A DNA stretch of 64,000 nucleotides. Source: Azoarcus sp. L1K30 (GTDB taxonomy: Bacteria; Pseudomonadota; Gammaproteobacteria; Burkholderiales; Rhodocyclaceae). Under the pieces are notes generated by a model. That model was not told the origin of the DNA, searched no databases, and worked only from the letters and a program-made list of their open reading frames with translations. The position numbers and the translations under genes were made by a program. The stretch lies in assembly GCF_018122735.1 (NCBI RefSeq), contig NZ_JAGRRD010000001.1:332475-396474 (forward strand). Direction: 5' to 3'. Below are positions 1-6,971 of this stretch, one piece after another (position 1 is the first letter of the stretch; every line of letters begins with the position of its first letter).

Positions 1-48
1 CCACAGCGCGTCGCCCAGCGGGGTGTGGGCTATGAGAAGACGGTTCAT
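1..48 (-). CDS. tssI: N-terminus of probable VgrG spike protein (partial)
   Basis: Only the first 16 codons are in the window (MNRLLIAHTPLGDALW), running off the left edge. The HTPLG....LW pattern right after the start is typical of VgrG N-termini, which lead into the gp27-like hub domain. VgrG is the trimeric tip of the T6SS tube and commonly carries or recruits effectors. The position fits: last gene seen in the minus-strand arm that starts at tssA, 72 nt downstream of the OmpA-like lipoprotein gene. The ATG lacks a strong ribosome-binding site. The call rests on 16 residues plus context, so it is good but not certain. Confidence 0.6.
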   Translation of the reverse strand, partial: MNRLLIAHTPLGDALW

Positions 49-77
49 GGATGAATGTGCTCGACGAGGTTGTCGGT

Positions 78-99
78 CGGGCGCGCCTTGGCGCGCCCG
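78..99. repeat. GC-rich perfect hairpin between lipoprotein gene and vgrG
   Basis: A perfect inverted repeat with 10-nt arms (78-87 and 90-99) around a TT centre lies in the 72-nt gap upstream of the vgrG start. On the minus-strand transcript it is not followed by a U run, so it does not look like a simple terminator. It could slow or process the mRNA and so separate vgrG expression from the genes upstream; that role is inference. Confidence 0.5.
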
Positions 100-120
100 T
101 TCTGTCGTTGGTGCGAGGTC

Positions 121-687
121 TCAGAGGGCCGGGCGGATGAGGATGTCTACCCGGCGGTTGACCGCGCGGCCTTCGCGCGAGTCATTGGGGGCGATCGGCT
201 CGGCTTCGCCGTGGCCTTCGAAGGCGACACGCGATTCCTCGATGCCGAGCGCGATCAGAGCCTCGCTGACGGCCTTGGCGCGTTCGGTCGACAGGTTGAT
301 GTTGCGTTCGGGGCTGCCGAGATTGTCGGTATGGCCGATGACCAGAAGCGCCAGTGCCTTGCGCGGGGCAAGGCTTGCGGCAATGTGTTCGAGCACCGGC
401 AGCAGCTTGTCGTTGAGCTTGACGGTGGCGGTGCGAAAGGTCTGAGCCGAGCGGATCTGGACCAGCACGTCCTTGTTGCCGAGCTCGGTGACGCTCAGGT
501 GGGGATCGCGGCGCAGGGCTTCGATGGCTTCGAGGCGTTCGAGCTGCCACTGAGCCATGGCCTCCGCGGCGGGATCGGGCTTGACCTCGGGGGCGGGCTC
601 GGGTTCGGCCACGGGCTGAGTGGTGACGCAGGCACTCAGGACGAGCGACAGCGCGAGCGCGGGAAGAATCTTGGCGAGGGACAGCAT
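121..687 (-). CDS. OmpA-like peptidoglycan-binding lipoprotein of the T6SS locus
   Basis: 188 residues. A signal peptide ends in a lipobox (LSAC, Cys20), predicting a lipid-anchored envelope protein. A Pro/Glu-rich linker (about 25-45) follows. The C-terminal half (about 80-185) is an OmpA/Pal domain: it has VIGHTDNLGS, the NINLSTERAKAVSEAL helix and the GHGEAEPIAPND...NRRVDI ending that binds peptidoglycan. Such proteins in T6SS clusters are thought to help anchor the machine to the cell wall. TssL in this locus already carries its own OmpA domain, so this would be a second wall-binding element. It sits between the DUF5675 gene and vgrG in the left arm. The family is clear; the exact role is inferred. 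Confidence 0.85.
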   Translation of the reverse strand: MLSLAKILPALALSLVLSACVTTQPVAEPEPAPEVKPDPAAEAMAQWQLERLEAIEALRRDPHLSVTELGNKDVLVQIRSAQTFRTATVKLNDKLLPVLEHIAASLAPRKALALLVIGHTDNLGSPERNINLSTERAKAVSEALIALGIEESRVAFEGHGEAEPIAPNDSREGRAVNRRVDILIRPAL

Positions 688-750
688 GGGTAATCTACTC
701 CGGAAAGGGATGATGGCGGCGTATGGTGCGGACGGGGGCGGCCGTTGGGC

Positions 751-1188
751 CTAGTTCGAGTACATCGACGACACGATGACATTCACCTGATCGATGTCGA
801 CGCCGTTCAGGAAGTCCTTCAGTGCGTTCAGCGCGGCGACGCTGTTGGAGACGAAGTCGGTGCCCCGGGTCTTGCCGACCAGCAGGCAGCCGTCGGTGTT
901 CTCGGGGTAGTTGCCGTTGTGCATGAGGATATAGCGGCTCTGCGGCACGACGGCGTTGAACAGGTGCGGGACGGGGTTGTAGGGGGCGACGCCGCTGAGG
1001 CTGGAGTCGTGCCAACGCATCTGGTAGGTGCCTTCCGGGATGCGCAGGCGCAGGTTCGGCGTGCTCGAGTCCGGGCCCGGACGTTCGAGAATGAAGCCCT
1101 TGAGGTCGCCACCGTCGACGCTGTATTCGGAGATGGTGGACTGAGCGGTCTGCCACTTGCGGACGATTCTGATGAGGGTGTTTGCCAT
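751..1188 (-). CDS. DUF5675 family protein, candidate T6SS cargo
   Basis: 145 residues from the ATG at 1188; the open frame extends 17 codons upstream, but that stretch is unlike the domain. The whole protein matches the DUF5675 pattern: an ERPGPDS segment, IPEGTYQMRWHDS, then ILMHNGNYPENTDGCLLVG near residue 105. The His-Gly-Asn...Asp-Gly-Cys arrangement recalls the HG...GC signature of L,D-transpeptidase-like enzymes, but this is a resemblance only. There is no signal peptide, so the product is made in the cytoplasm. DUF5675 proteins are often encoded near phage tails and T6SS genes. Its place between hcp and vgrG, next to a gene for an exported protein, makes it a candidate effector. No activity is established. 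Confidence 0.75.
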   Translation of the reverse strand: MANTLIRIVRKWQTAQSTISEYSVDGGDLKGFILERPGPDSSTPNLRLRIPEGTYQMRWHDSSLSGVAPYNPVPHLFNAVVPQSRYILMHNGNYPENTDGCLLVGKTRGTDFVSNSVAALNALKDFLNGVDIDQVNVIVSSMYSN

Positions 1189-1250
1189 GGTCGAGTGCTT
1201 ACTTGAGGGTCGGTTGTTGCCGTGCGGAAAAGTGCGCACGGCGCCGGGGG

Positions 1251-2114
1251 TCAGTCGGGTTCCGCCACCTGGTCGCGCATGACATATCCGCGCGCGGGAT
1301 TGGCCGACGGGAGCGAGATTTCGATCCAGCGGTCGTCGTAGGTGGACAGTTTGTCGACAGTGGTGCCGGGATAACGGGTACCCAGAACGGGGCTTCCGGC
1401 ATCGGGACGGGCAAAGATCGGTACCGGTCGATTTGCGGCGGACACGATCAGCAGGCGCTGTGGCGGCAGCATGGCGCAGCCCTGATCGCCGCTCGCCAGG
1501 GCTTCGGGCAGCGCGGTGAGCACCTTGGAGCCGTCCGGGGTGAAGGCGGCAAGGTCGATGTAGTAGTGCGTGCGGTCGCAGTCGACGGCCGAGAGGATGT
1601 TGCCGGCGTTGAGCCTTCCCCTGATCAGGACGGTGCCTTCCTGGTAGCGCAGAAATGACTCGGGAATCTGCGCCGGCGGAAAAGTGGCCCGCAACAGGGC
1701 CTCGCCCGAAGCGGCTGAGAAATACGCAGGTTGCGCGGACTTGGGGTCGATCGAGGCAAAAATGTCGAAGTGTCTTGCATCCTGGCGGATACGGGCGTCA
1801 AGGACCGGGTCGGCAAGGTGCGGGAGGCGGTTGATCGCGTCCGCCTCGGCATGAAAGCGGAAGGACAGCCGCTTTTCCTGAATGCCCGTGACCGCATCGG
1901 GGGCGGGCGACCAGTAGGCCTGCAGATAGCCGTCGAGCTCGATCGTGCCGCTGACGCGGATGCGATCTTCGCTGCCCGGGTGGACGTCGAGTACCGCAAC
2001 CTGCGCTGTAGTGACAGGACTGCCAGCTGCCGCAGTGGCAGGGCCGGGGAGACTTGCTGTTGCCAGGACCAGACCGGCTATTGCCAGGGTCCGGGCTGTG
2101 ATCGATCGCATCAT
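1251..2114 (-). CDS. Secreted protein with C-terminal SH3-like domain (unknown function)
   Basis: 287 residues. The N-terminus is a Sec signal peptide (MMRS..., hydrophobic core, cleavage near ATAAAG at about 30), so the protein is periplasmic. The middle is not recognised; it has two cysteines (CDRTHYYIDL and DQGCAML) that could form a disulfide. Residues about 220-280 look like a bacterial SH3 domain (VPIFARPDAGSPVLG ... WIEISL ... GYVMRDQV), a fold that often binds peptidoglycan. It is transcribed from hcp towards the DUF5675 gene, 62 nt upstream of that gene. A periplasmic protein beside a possible cell-wall-acting effector could be its immunity protein, but a structural or accessory role is equally possible. 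Confidence 0.7.
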   Translation of the reverse strand: MMRSITARTLAIAGLVLATASLPGPATAAAGSPVTTAQVAVLDVHPGSEDRIRVSGTIELDGYLQAYWSPAPDAVTGIQEKRLSFRFHAEADAINRLPHLADPVLDARIRQDARHFDIFASIDPKSAQPAYFSAASGEALLRATFPPAQIPESFLRYQEGTVLIRGRLNAGNILSAVDCDRTHYYIDLAAFTPDGSKVLTALPEALASGDQGCAMLPPQRLLIVSAANRPVPIFARPDAGSPVLGTRYPGTTVDKLSTYDDRWIEISLPSANPARGYVMRDQVAEPD

Positions 2115-2319
2115 TGAGCGTCCGTATTGAATCCGGGTTGAGGGGGTGTGCGTTCGGCGCCATCGCGAAAACGCTGCGTGGACGCATCTTCGATGTTCTG
2201 TGCGGAGCGGGGGCGTACTTTCATTCGTCGTAGGGAAAACGGGCGCCTGGGCATGCGAATGCCGCCGCCCGCGGCCGGCGCGCTTGCACGCGTCGACCGC
2301 TGGCGGCGGCTGGTGTCGA

Positions 2320-2805
2320 TCAAGCCATGTTCTGCTTGACGTCCCAGGTGCCGGTCACCGAGGCGCCCATCGAGCCGTCGGCGTTCTGTTCCTTGACCTC
2401 GACCTTGATCTTCGAATACGAGATGGAGACGTTTTCGAGCACGCGCGCGGTATCGGTGGTGCCCGACGGTCCGGCGAAGGTGATGATGCAGTCGGTCAGG
2501 GTGATGTGCATGTATTCCTGCGAGCCGTCACCCGACTTGCAGCACGACACTTCGACCGAGCTCAGGTGCTTGCCCGATGCGCAGTACTGCATCAGGTTGG
2601 GCGTGGCCTTGTCGACGTAGTGGGTGAAGGTGATGGCGTCGAAGTTGGCCTTGCCGACGCCGCCGCCGCCGCCGGTGAACACCGACGAGGACTGCGACAC
2701 GGCGTAGTTGAACGACAGGACGTCGATCCAGCCGGCGTGTTTGGAGTCTTTGGATTCACCGTCGATGCCGGTGATCTTGATGTAGAAGTCCTGCAATGAT
2801 GCCAT
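2320..2805 (-). CDS. hcp: Hcp, T6SS inner-tube protein
   Basis: 161 residues, the usual Hcp length. Hcp hexameric rings stack into the tube that is fired into target cells and can carry effectors in its lumen. The sequence begins MASLQDFYIKITGIDGESKD and has the family features FTHYVDKATPNLMQYCASG and the C-terminal strand ISYSKIKVEV. A good ribosome-binding site (AGGAG, 7 nt before the ATG) fits high expression. The gene follows tssC after 64 nt that contain a small perfect hairpin, and precedes a secreted SH3-like protein gene. It is the only hcp in the window. Confidence 0.97.
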   Translation of the reverse strand: MASLQDFYIKITGIDGESKDSKHAGWIDVLSFNYAVSQSSSVFTGGGGGVGKANFDAITFTHYVDKATPNLMQYCASGKHLSSVEVSCCKSGDGSQEYMHITLTDCIITFAGPSGTTDTARVLENVSISYSKIKVEVKEQNADGSMGASVTGTWDVKQNMA

Positions 2806-2836
2806 TTGATAGCTCCTGTAAAGTCAGGTTGGTGTA

Positions 2837-2851
2837 ATTGGCCAGGCCAAT
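2837..2851. repeat. Perfect hairpin in the tssC-hcp spacer
   Basis: ATTGGCC and GGCCAAT face each other across one base in the leader just upstream of hcp, followed towards tssC by a weaker inverted pair CGGG/CCCG. On the minus-strand mRNA this stem-loop could act as a processing or 5'-stabilising element that raises hcp output above tssBC. It has no U tract, so it is not a terminator by sequence. Confidence 0.45.
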
Positions 2852-2869
2852 CGGGGTGCCCGATATGCG

Positions 2870-4372
2870 TTAGCTTGCGGACGATTCCTTCACCGAGGGC
2901 AGCTTGGATACGAGCCGCAGGCTCATGGTCAGGCCCTCGAGTTGATAGTGGGGACGGAGGAAGAACTTGGCCCCGTAGTAGCCCGGGTTGTCAGGGACTT
3001 CTTCGACGACGACTTCGGCGGCAGCAAGCGGCTTGCGTGCCTTGGTTTCCTGGCTCGAGTTCGACGGGTCGCCATCGACGTAATTCATGATCCAGTCGTT
3101 GAGCCAGCGCTGGACGTCGTCACGCTCCTTGAACGAGCCGATCTTGTCGCGCACGATGCACTTCAGGTAGTGGGCGAAGCGGCAGCAGGCGAAGAGATAA
3201 GGCAGGCGCGCGGCCAGATGGGCGTTGGCGCTGGCGTCGGGGTCGTAGTACTCGGCAGGCTTTTGCAGGCTCTGCGCGCCGATGAACGCCGCAACGTCGG
3301 TGTTCTTGCGATGGACCAGCGGCATGAAGCCGTTCTTGGCCAGCTCGGCCTCGCGTCGATCGGAGATGGCGATCTCGGTGGGGCACTTCATGTCGACGCC
3401 GCCGTCGTCGGTGGGGAAGGTGTGGCAGGGCAGGTCTTCGACCAGACCGCCGGATTCGACCCCGCGGATCGAGGTGGCCCAGCCGTAGTACTTGAAGCTG
3501 CGGTTGATGTTGACCGCCATGGCGTAGGCGGCGTTGACCCACAGGTACTTGCTGTGGTCCGCCCCCTCGGTGCGTTCCTCGAAGTCGAAGTCGTCGATCG
3601 GGTTGGTCTTGGCGCCGTAGGGCAGGCGGCCGAGGAAGCGCGGCATGGCGAGGCCGATGTAGCGCGAGTCGTCGGTGGCCCGCAGGCTGCGCCAAGGCGC
3701 GTATTCGGTGTTCTCGAAGATCTTGGTGAGGTCGCGCGGGTTGGCGAGCTCTTGCCAGGAGTTCATCTGCATGACCGCGGGGTCGGCGCCGGCGATGAAG
3801 GGGCAGTGCGCGGCGGCCGAGATCTTGGCCATTTCGCCGAGGAGTTCGACATCCGGTGCGCTGTGATCGAAGTGGTAGTCGCCGACCAGGCAGCCGTAGG
3901 GGGCGCCGCCGAGCTGGCCGTATTCCTCTTCATAGATGCGGCGGAAGATCGGGCCCTGATCCCAGCCGATCCCCTTGTGCCGCCGCAGGTTGCGATGCAG
4001 CTCTTTCTTGGAGATGTTCATGACCCGGATCTTGAGCATCTCGTCGGTTTCGGTGCTGTTGACCAGATAGTGCAGGCCGCGCCAGGTCGATTCGAGTTGC
4101 TGGAACTCGGGGTGGTGGATGATGTGGTCGATCTGTTCGCTGAGCTTGCGGTCGATCTCGGCGATGATGGCCTCGATGGAGCGGTAGGCGTCGCCGGAGA
4201 AGGTGACTGCCGAGCCCAGTGCCTGCTCGGCAAGCGTGCGCACGGCGCCTTCGACAGCGGTGCGTTGTTCGTCGGACTTGGGCTTGAACTCCTTCTCGAG
4301 CAGCATGGCCAGATCGGAGCCGCTCGTGGTGGTCTCTTGCTGGAGGTCAGTCAGGGTATCGGTTTGGCGCAT
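2870..4372 (-). CDS. tssC: TssC, contractile sheath large subunit
   Basis: 500 residues from the ATG at 4372, which lies 4 nt after the tssB stop; the longer open frame upstream is tssB in another frame. TssB and TssC assemble the cytoplasmic contractile sheath around the Hcp tube. Family marks include the start MRQTDTLTDLQQET, the EFQQLESTWRGLHYLV segment, RDLTKIFENTEYAPWRSLR, and the C-terminal HYQLEGLTMSLRLVSKLP. Length and start match the EvpB/VipB family. It is translationally close to tssB and sits upstream of hcp in the left arm. Confidence 0.97.
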   Translation of the reverse strand: MRQTDTLTDLQQETTTSGSDLAMLLEKEFKPKSDEQRTAVEGAVRTLAEQALGSAVTFSGDAYRSIEAIIAEIDRKLSEQIDHIIHHPEFQQLESTWRGLHYLVNSTETDEMLKIRVMNISKKELHRNLRRHKGIGWDQGPIFRRIYEEEYGQLGGAPYGCLVGDYHFDHSAPDVELLGEMAKISAAAHCPFIAGADPAVMQMNSWQELANPRDLTKIFENTEYAPWRSLRATDDSRYIGLAMPRFLGRLPYGAKTNPIDDFDFEERTEGADHSKYLWVNAAYAMAVNINRSFKYYGWATSIRGVESGGLVEDLPCHTFPTDDGGVDMKCPTEIAISDRREAELAKNGFMPLVHRKNTDVAAFIGAQSLQKPAEYYDPDASANAHLAARLPYLFACCRFAHYLKCIVRDKIGSFKERDDVQRWLNDWIMNYVDGDPSNSSQETKARKPLAAAEVVVEEVPDNPGYYGAKFFLRPHYQLEGLTMSLRLVSKLPSVKESSAS

Positions 4373-4376
4373 GGGA

Positions 4377-4931
4377 TCAGCTCTCCTGGTCCTTGTCGTC
4401 CTGCGGTGCAGGTGGGTTGGCGCGCGGAAGGCCGGCGAGGGCCTTGAGCAGGGTGGGGTCGCGCAGGACTTCGGCGAGCAGGTTTTCTGCGCCGCTCTTG
4501 CCGTCCATGTAGCTGAGCAGGTTGTTGAGCTCGGTACGCGCTTCGAGCAGACGGCGCAGCGGTTCGACCTTGCGCGCGACGGCGCCGGGGGAGAAGTCGT
4601 CCATGCTGTCGAAGGTAATATCGACGGCGATTTCACCTTCGTTGGTGAGGGTGTTGGAGACGGGGAAGGCGACCCGCGGTTTGACCGCTTTCATGCGGTC
4701 GTCGAAGTTGTCGATGTCGACCTCGAGAAACTTGCGCTCGGACACCGCCGGCAGCGCCTCGGCAGGCTTGCCGGAGAGGTTGGCCATGACGCCCATGACG
4801 AATGGGAGCTGCACCTTCTTTTCCGAGCCGTAGAGTTCGACGTCGTATTCGATCTGCACCCGGGGGGCGCGGTTGCGGCCGATGAACTTCTGGCCGCTCT
4901 TGCCTTTCGCTACGTCATTACGCGTTGCCAT
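4377..4931 (-). CDS. tssB: TssB, contractile sheath small subunit
   Basis: 184 residues, normal for TssB/VipA. It starts MATRNDVAKGKSGQKFIGRN; the typical VQIEYDVELYGSEKKVQLPF and the FLEVDIDNFDDRMKAVKPRV sheath segment follow. It pairs with TssC to build the sheath that contracts on firing and is disassembled by ClpV. It lies 38 nt after tssA and 4 nt before tssC, in the same transcript. Confidence 0.97.
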   Translation of the reverse strand: MATRNDVAKGKSGQKFIGRNRAPRVQIEYDVELYGSEKKVQLPFVMGVMANLSGKPAEALPAVSERKFLEVDIDNFDDRMKAVKPRVAFPVSNTLTNEGEIAVDITFDSMDDFSPGAVARKVEPLRRLLEARTELNNLLSYMDGKSGAENLLAEVLRDPTLLKALAGLPRANPPAPQDDKDQES

Positions 4932-4969
4932 GGTGTGCTTCCTGTCTGGTTGTCTGAAGTGGGGGAAGA

Positions 4970-6019
4970 TCAGTTGCCGGCACTCGAACCCGCGAGTTGC
5001 TTGAGTTGCGTCATGCCTTCGGGGGCGAGCTCGGCCATGATTTCGATGAAGTCGAGGTCGGCGAGACGCTCGATGCGCCGGATCAGCAGGGGCGCGGGAT
5101 GCGAGGGTTCGTGTTCTTCGAAGTAGCGCCTGGCGAGCGACAGCGCGCGGAAGGCGTCGGCCCGGCTGGAGATGTCGCCGAGTACCGACCTTGCGTTCCG
5201 GGATACCTGGGAGTCGGCGGCATTGGCGGTGCTGGCGGCATCGGGCAGGGCGTCGGCGGGCGCGTCGTCATGCGCGACGCCGCCACCTGTCGCGCGCTTG
5301 AGCCGAGCCAGCATGTCATGCAGGCGTGAGAGGTCGGGCCAGTATTCTGCTTCGACCTGCGCGCGCCACCGGGCTTCGATGTGTTCAAGGGTATCGGCCG
5401 CCTTCGCGATGGCGGCGAAGCGCTCGTCGTTGCCCTGGCGCTCGGCGTCGATGATGCGGGTGAGCTGGTCGAGCGAACCGACCTTTGCGCCCGTGGGCAA
5501 TTGCAGCCCGCGCAGCACGGCTTCGGCGTCATCCACGGTGATGACGCCGATCCGGCTTTCCATCAGGGTGGCCTGGCGCAACGCGCGGATGAGGCCGCCA
5601 GGGTCGGCGAGTGCGGCGACGGCGTTGGCCCTGGGCAGGGGGTCGTATTCCCCGTCGAAGCTGAGTCCGGGGTGGATTTCGGTCCAGTATCGAGACAACA
5701 GCTCGGCCACGACGTGGAGCCCCTGGCACAGCCCCGGGATGCCATGAACATGCGTGGCGGCGAGGACGACGGCGGCGGCAATCCGCAGGTCGCGCGTTTC
5801 GGCCAGCAGCGAGGTGCCGGTCTTGAGGACATTGCGCCAGTCGGGCTCGTAGGCCGGCAGGGTGCTGTCGCCGAGTTGCTGTTCCGGGCGCGCCAGCGCG
5901 AGATCGAAGAAGGCGGCGAAGCGCGGCGTGTATTCCAGGTCCGGACCGCATGCGCTGCCGTCGGCAACCACGTCACCCAGGATGGTGGGGGCGAAGATCG
6001 AGGCGATCGATTCGCTCAT
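4970..6019 (-). CDS. tssA: TssA, baseplate/sheath cap protein (short type)
   Basis: 349 residues with an ImpA N-terminal domain (PDLEYTPRFAAFFDLALARPEQQLGDST, the ...PDWRNVLKTGTSLLAETRDLRIA block and a HPGLSFDGEYDPLPRANAVAAL stretch, about 20-135). TssA helps recruit the baseplate and primes sheath polymerisation. The C-terminal part has SRADAFRALSLARRYFEEHEPSHPAPLLIRRIERL, as in other TssA proteins of about this length. It is the first gene of the minus-strand arm, so its promoter should lie in the divergent spacer 6020-6294. Confidence 0.93.
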   Translation of the reverse strand: MSESIASIFAPTILGDVVADGSACGPDLEYTPRFAAFFDLALARPEQQLGDSTLPAYEPDWRNVLKTGTSLLAETRDLRIAAAVVLAATHVHGIPGLCQGLHVVAELLSRYWTEIHPGLSFDGEYDPLPRANAVAALADPGGLIRALRQATLMESRIGVITVDDAEAVLRGLQLPTGAKVGSLDQLTRIIDAERQGNDERFAAIAKAADTLEHIEARWRAQVEAEYWPDLSRLHDMLARLKRATGGGVAHDDAPADALPDAASTANAADSQVSRNARSVLGDISSRADAFRALSLARRYFEEHEPSHPAPLLIRRIERLADLDFIEIMAELAPEGMTQLKQLAGSSAGN

Positions 6020-6294
6020 TGGGATCTCTCTCCGTGGAGGAGGCGCGAGACGGCGTCAGCCGCCAGGTCGGGGCATGTGTGCCGCGCTCGATGACTCACT
6101 TTGGGGCTCATGGCACGCATTGTTGTTCGGTAACGAAATGATAAATGTGTATCAGGGTGCGGATTCTGAATTCGACGCTATCAACATGTCAAGTGACAAT
6201 GCTTAAAGGATATACCAAGGTGATATGAAATGTTGCTATTTGCGGACGTGTTGGATATGCTCTCGGCGTCGTTCGAACTGGTGCGGTATCGGGT
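6020..6294. promoter_or_regulatory. Divergent control region between the two T6SS arms
   Basis: 275 bp without a credible gene, separating tssA (minus) from tssJ (plus). The half next to tssJ (about 6110-6240) is clearly more AT-rich than its surroundings and should hold both promoters. It contains an inverted repeat TGTCA-AG-TGACA at 6187-6198, which could be an operator. I could not fix -35/-10 pairs with confidence, and the one sigma-54-like stretch (TGGCACGC at 6111) has wrong -24/-12 spacing. Confidence 0.55.
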
Positions 6295-6813
6295 ATGAAA
6301 TCTGGATTTTCGAATCCCTCGGCATGGGGGTGGATGCTGTTGGCGTTGGTGCTGAGTGCGTGTTCCGGCAGCGTACGCAAGGAGCTCCCGGTGCCGTTCG
6401 AGCTGACCATCGTGGCGTCCGAGCGCCTGAATCCAACCGAGCTGGGGCGGCCGTCACCGGTTGTCGTGAAGGTGTTCGAGCTGGCCGACCGGGGGTTCTT
6501 CCGCTCTGCGGATATCTTCACGCTGCTGGGCGATGAGGGGGCTGCCCCCCATGCGGAGGTCATCGACGTACAGGGCTTCTCGATGATGCCGGGTGAAATC
6601 AGGGTGGTCCGGCGGTTGGCGACGCTGGGCGCCCGTTACATCGGTGTCGTGGCGGGCTACAGGGATGTCGAACGCTCGGTGTGGCGCGACGTGGCGGTGC
6701 TGCCGCCGCCGTACTACGCAGGCAGGCTGTGGTCGGACGGCGTGTCGCCCGAGCGCAAGTACGACGTTCTCGTCGGGGAGCGAGCAGTGACGATCAGGGA
6801 AACAACGAAATGA
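6295..6813 (+). CDS. tssJ: TssJ, outer-membrane lipoprotein of the T6SS membrane complex
   Basis: 172 residues. The signal sequence ends in a lipobox LSAC (Cys23), so the mature protein is lipidated and should sit in the outer membrane facing the periplasm. The rest is the TssJ beta-sandwich: LTIVASERLNPTELGRPSPV, VVKVFELADRGFFRSADIFTL, and the ARYIGVVAGYRDVERSVWR strand. TssJ binds the periplasmic part of TssM. It is the first gene of the right arm. The 158-nt gap to tssK contains a stem-loop. Confidence 0.94.
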   Translation: MKSGFSNPSAWGWMLLALVLSACSGSVRKELPVPFELTIVASERLNPTELGRPSPVVVKVFELADRGFFRSADIFTLLGDEGAAPHAEVIDVQGFSMMPGEIRVVRRLATLGARYIGVVAGYRDVERSVWRDVAVLPPPYYAGRLWSDGVSPERKYDVLVGERAVTIRETTK

Positions 6814-6869
6814 CTGCCTGAGCGCGGTTGTCCGGTCGATTTCAAGTGCCCGCTTTGCACGTTGTGTGG

Positions 6870-6903
6870 CGCCCCCGTTGCGGACTGTCGCATCGAGGGG
6901 GCG
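6870..6903. repeat. Stem-loop in the tssJ-tssK gap
   Basis: CGCCCCC (6870-6876) pairs with GGGGGCG (6897-6903), and inside it TGCG (6879-6882) pairs with CGCA (6889-6892). The gap is long (158 nt) for this otherwise tight arm. No U run follows, so partial attenuation or RNA processing is more likely than full termination. Confidence 0.4.
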
Positions 6904-6971
6904 GGCGGGAAAGCTCAATTGTCCAATCAGCGACGCGGTGGCGCGCTGTTCGGGATGCGTGCGGGATAGGT

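Noticed and set aside
2111-2323. 70-codon minus-strand frame in the hcp downstream gap
   Set aside because: Overlaps both neighbours, has no ribosome-binding site and an Arg/Pro-rich shadow-like composition.
6111-6127. Sigma-54-like promoter TGGCACGC... in the T6SS divergent spacer
   Set aside because: The -24 half is good, but 10 nt after its GG there is TG where GC is required, so the -12 element is missing.
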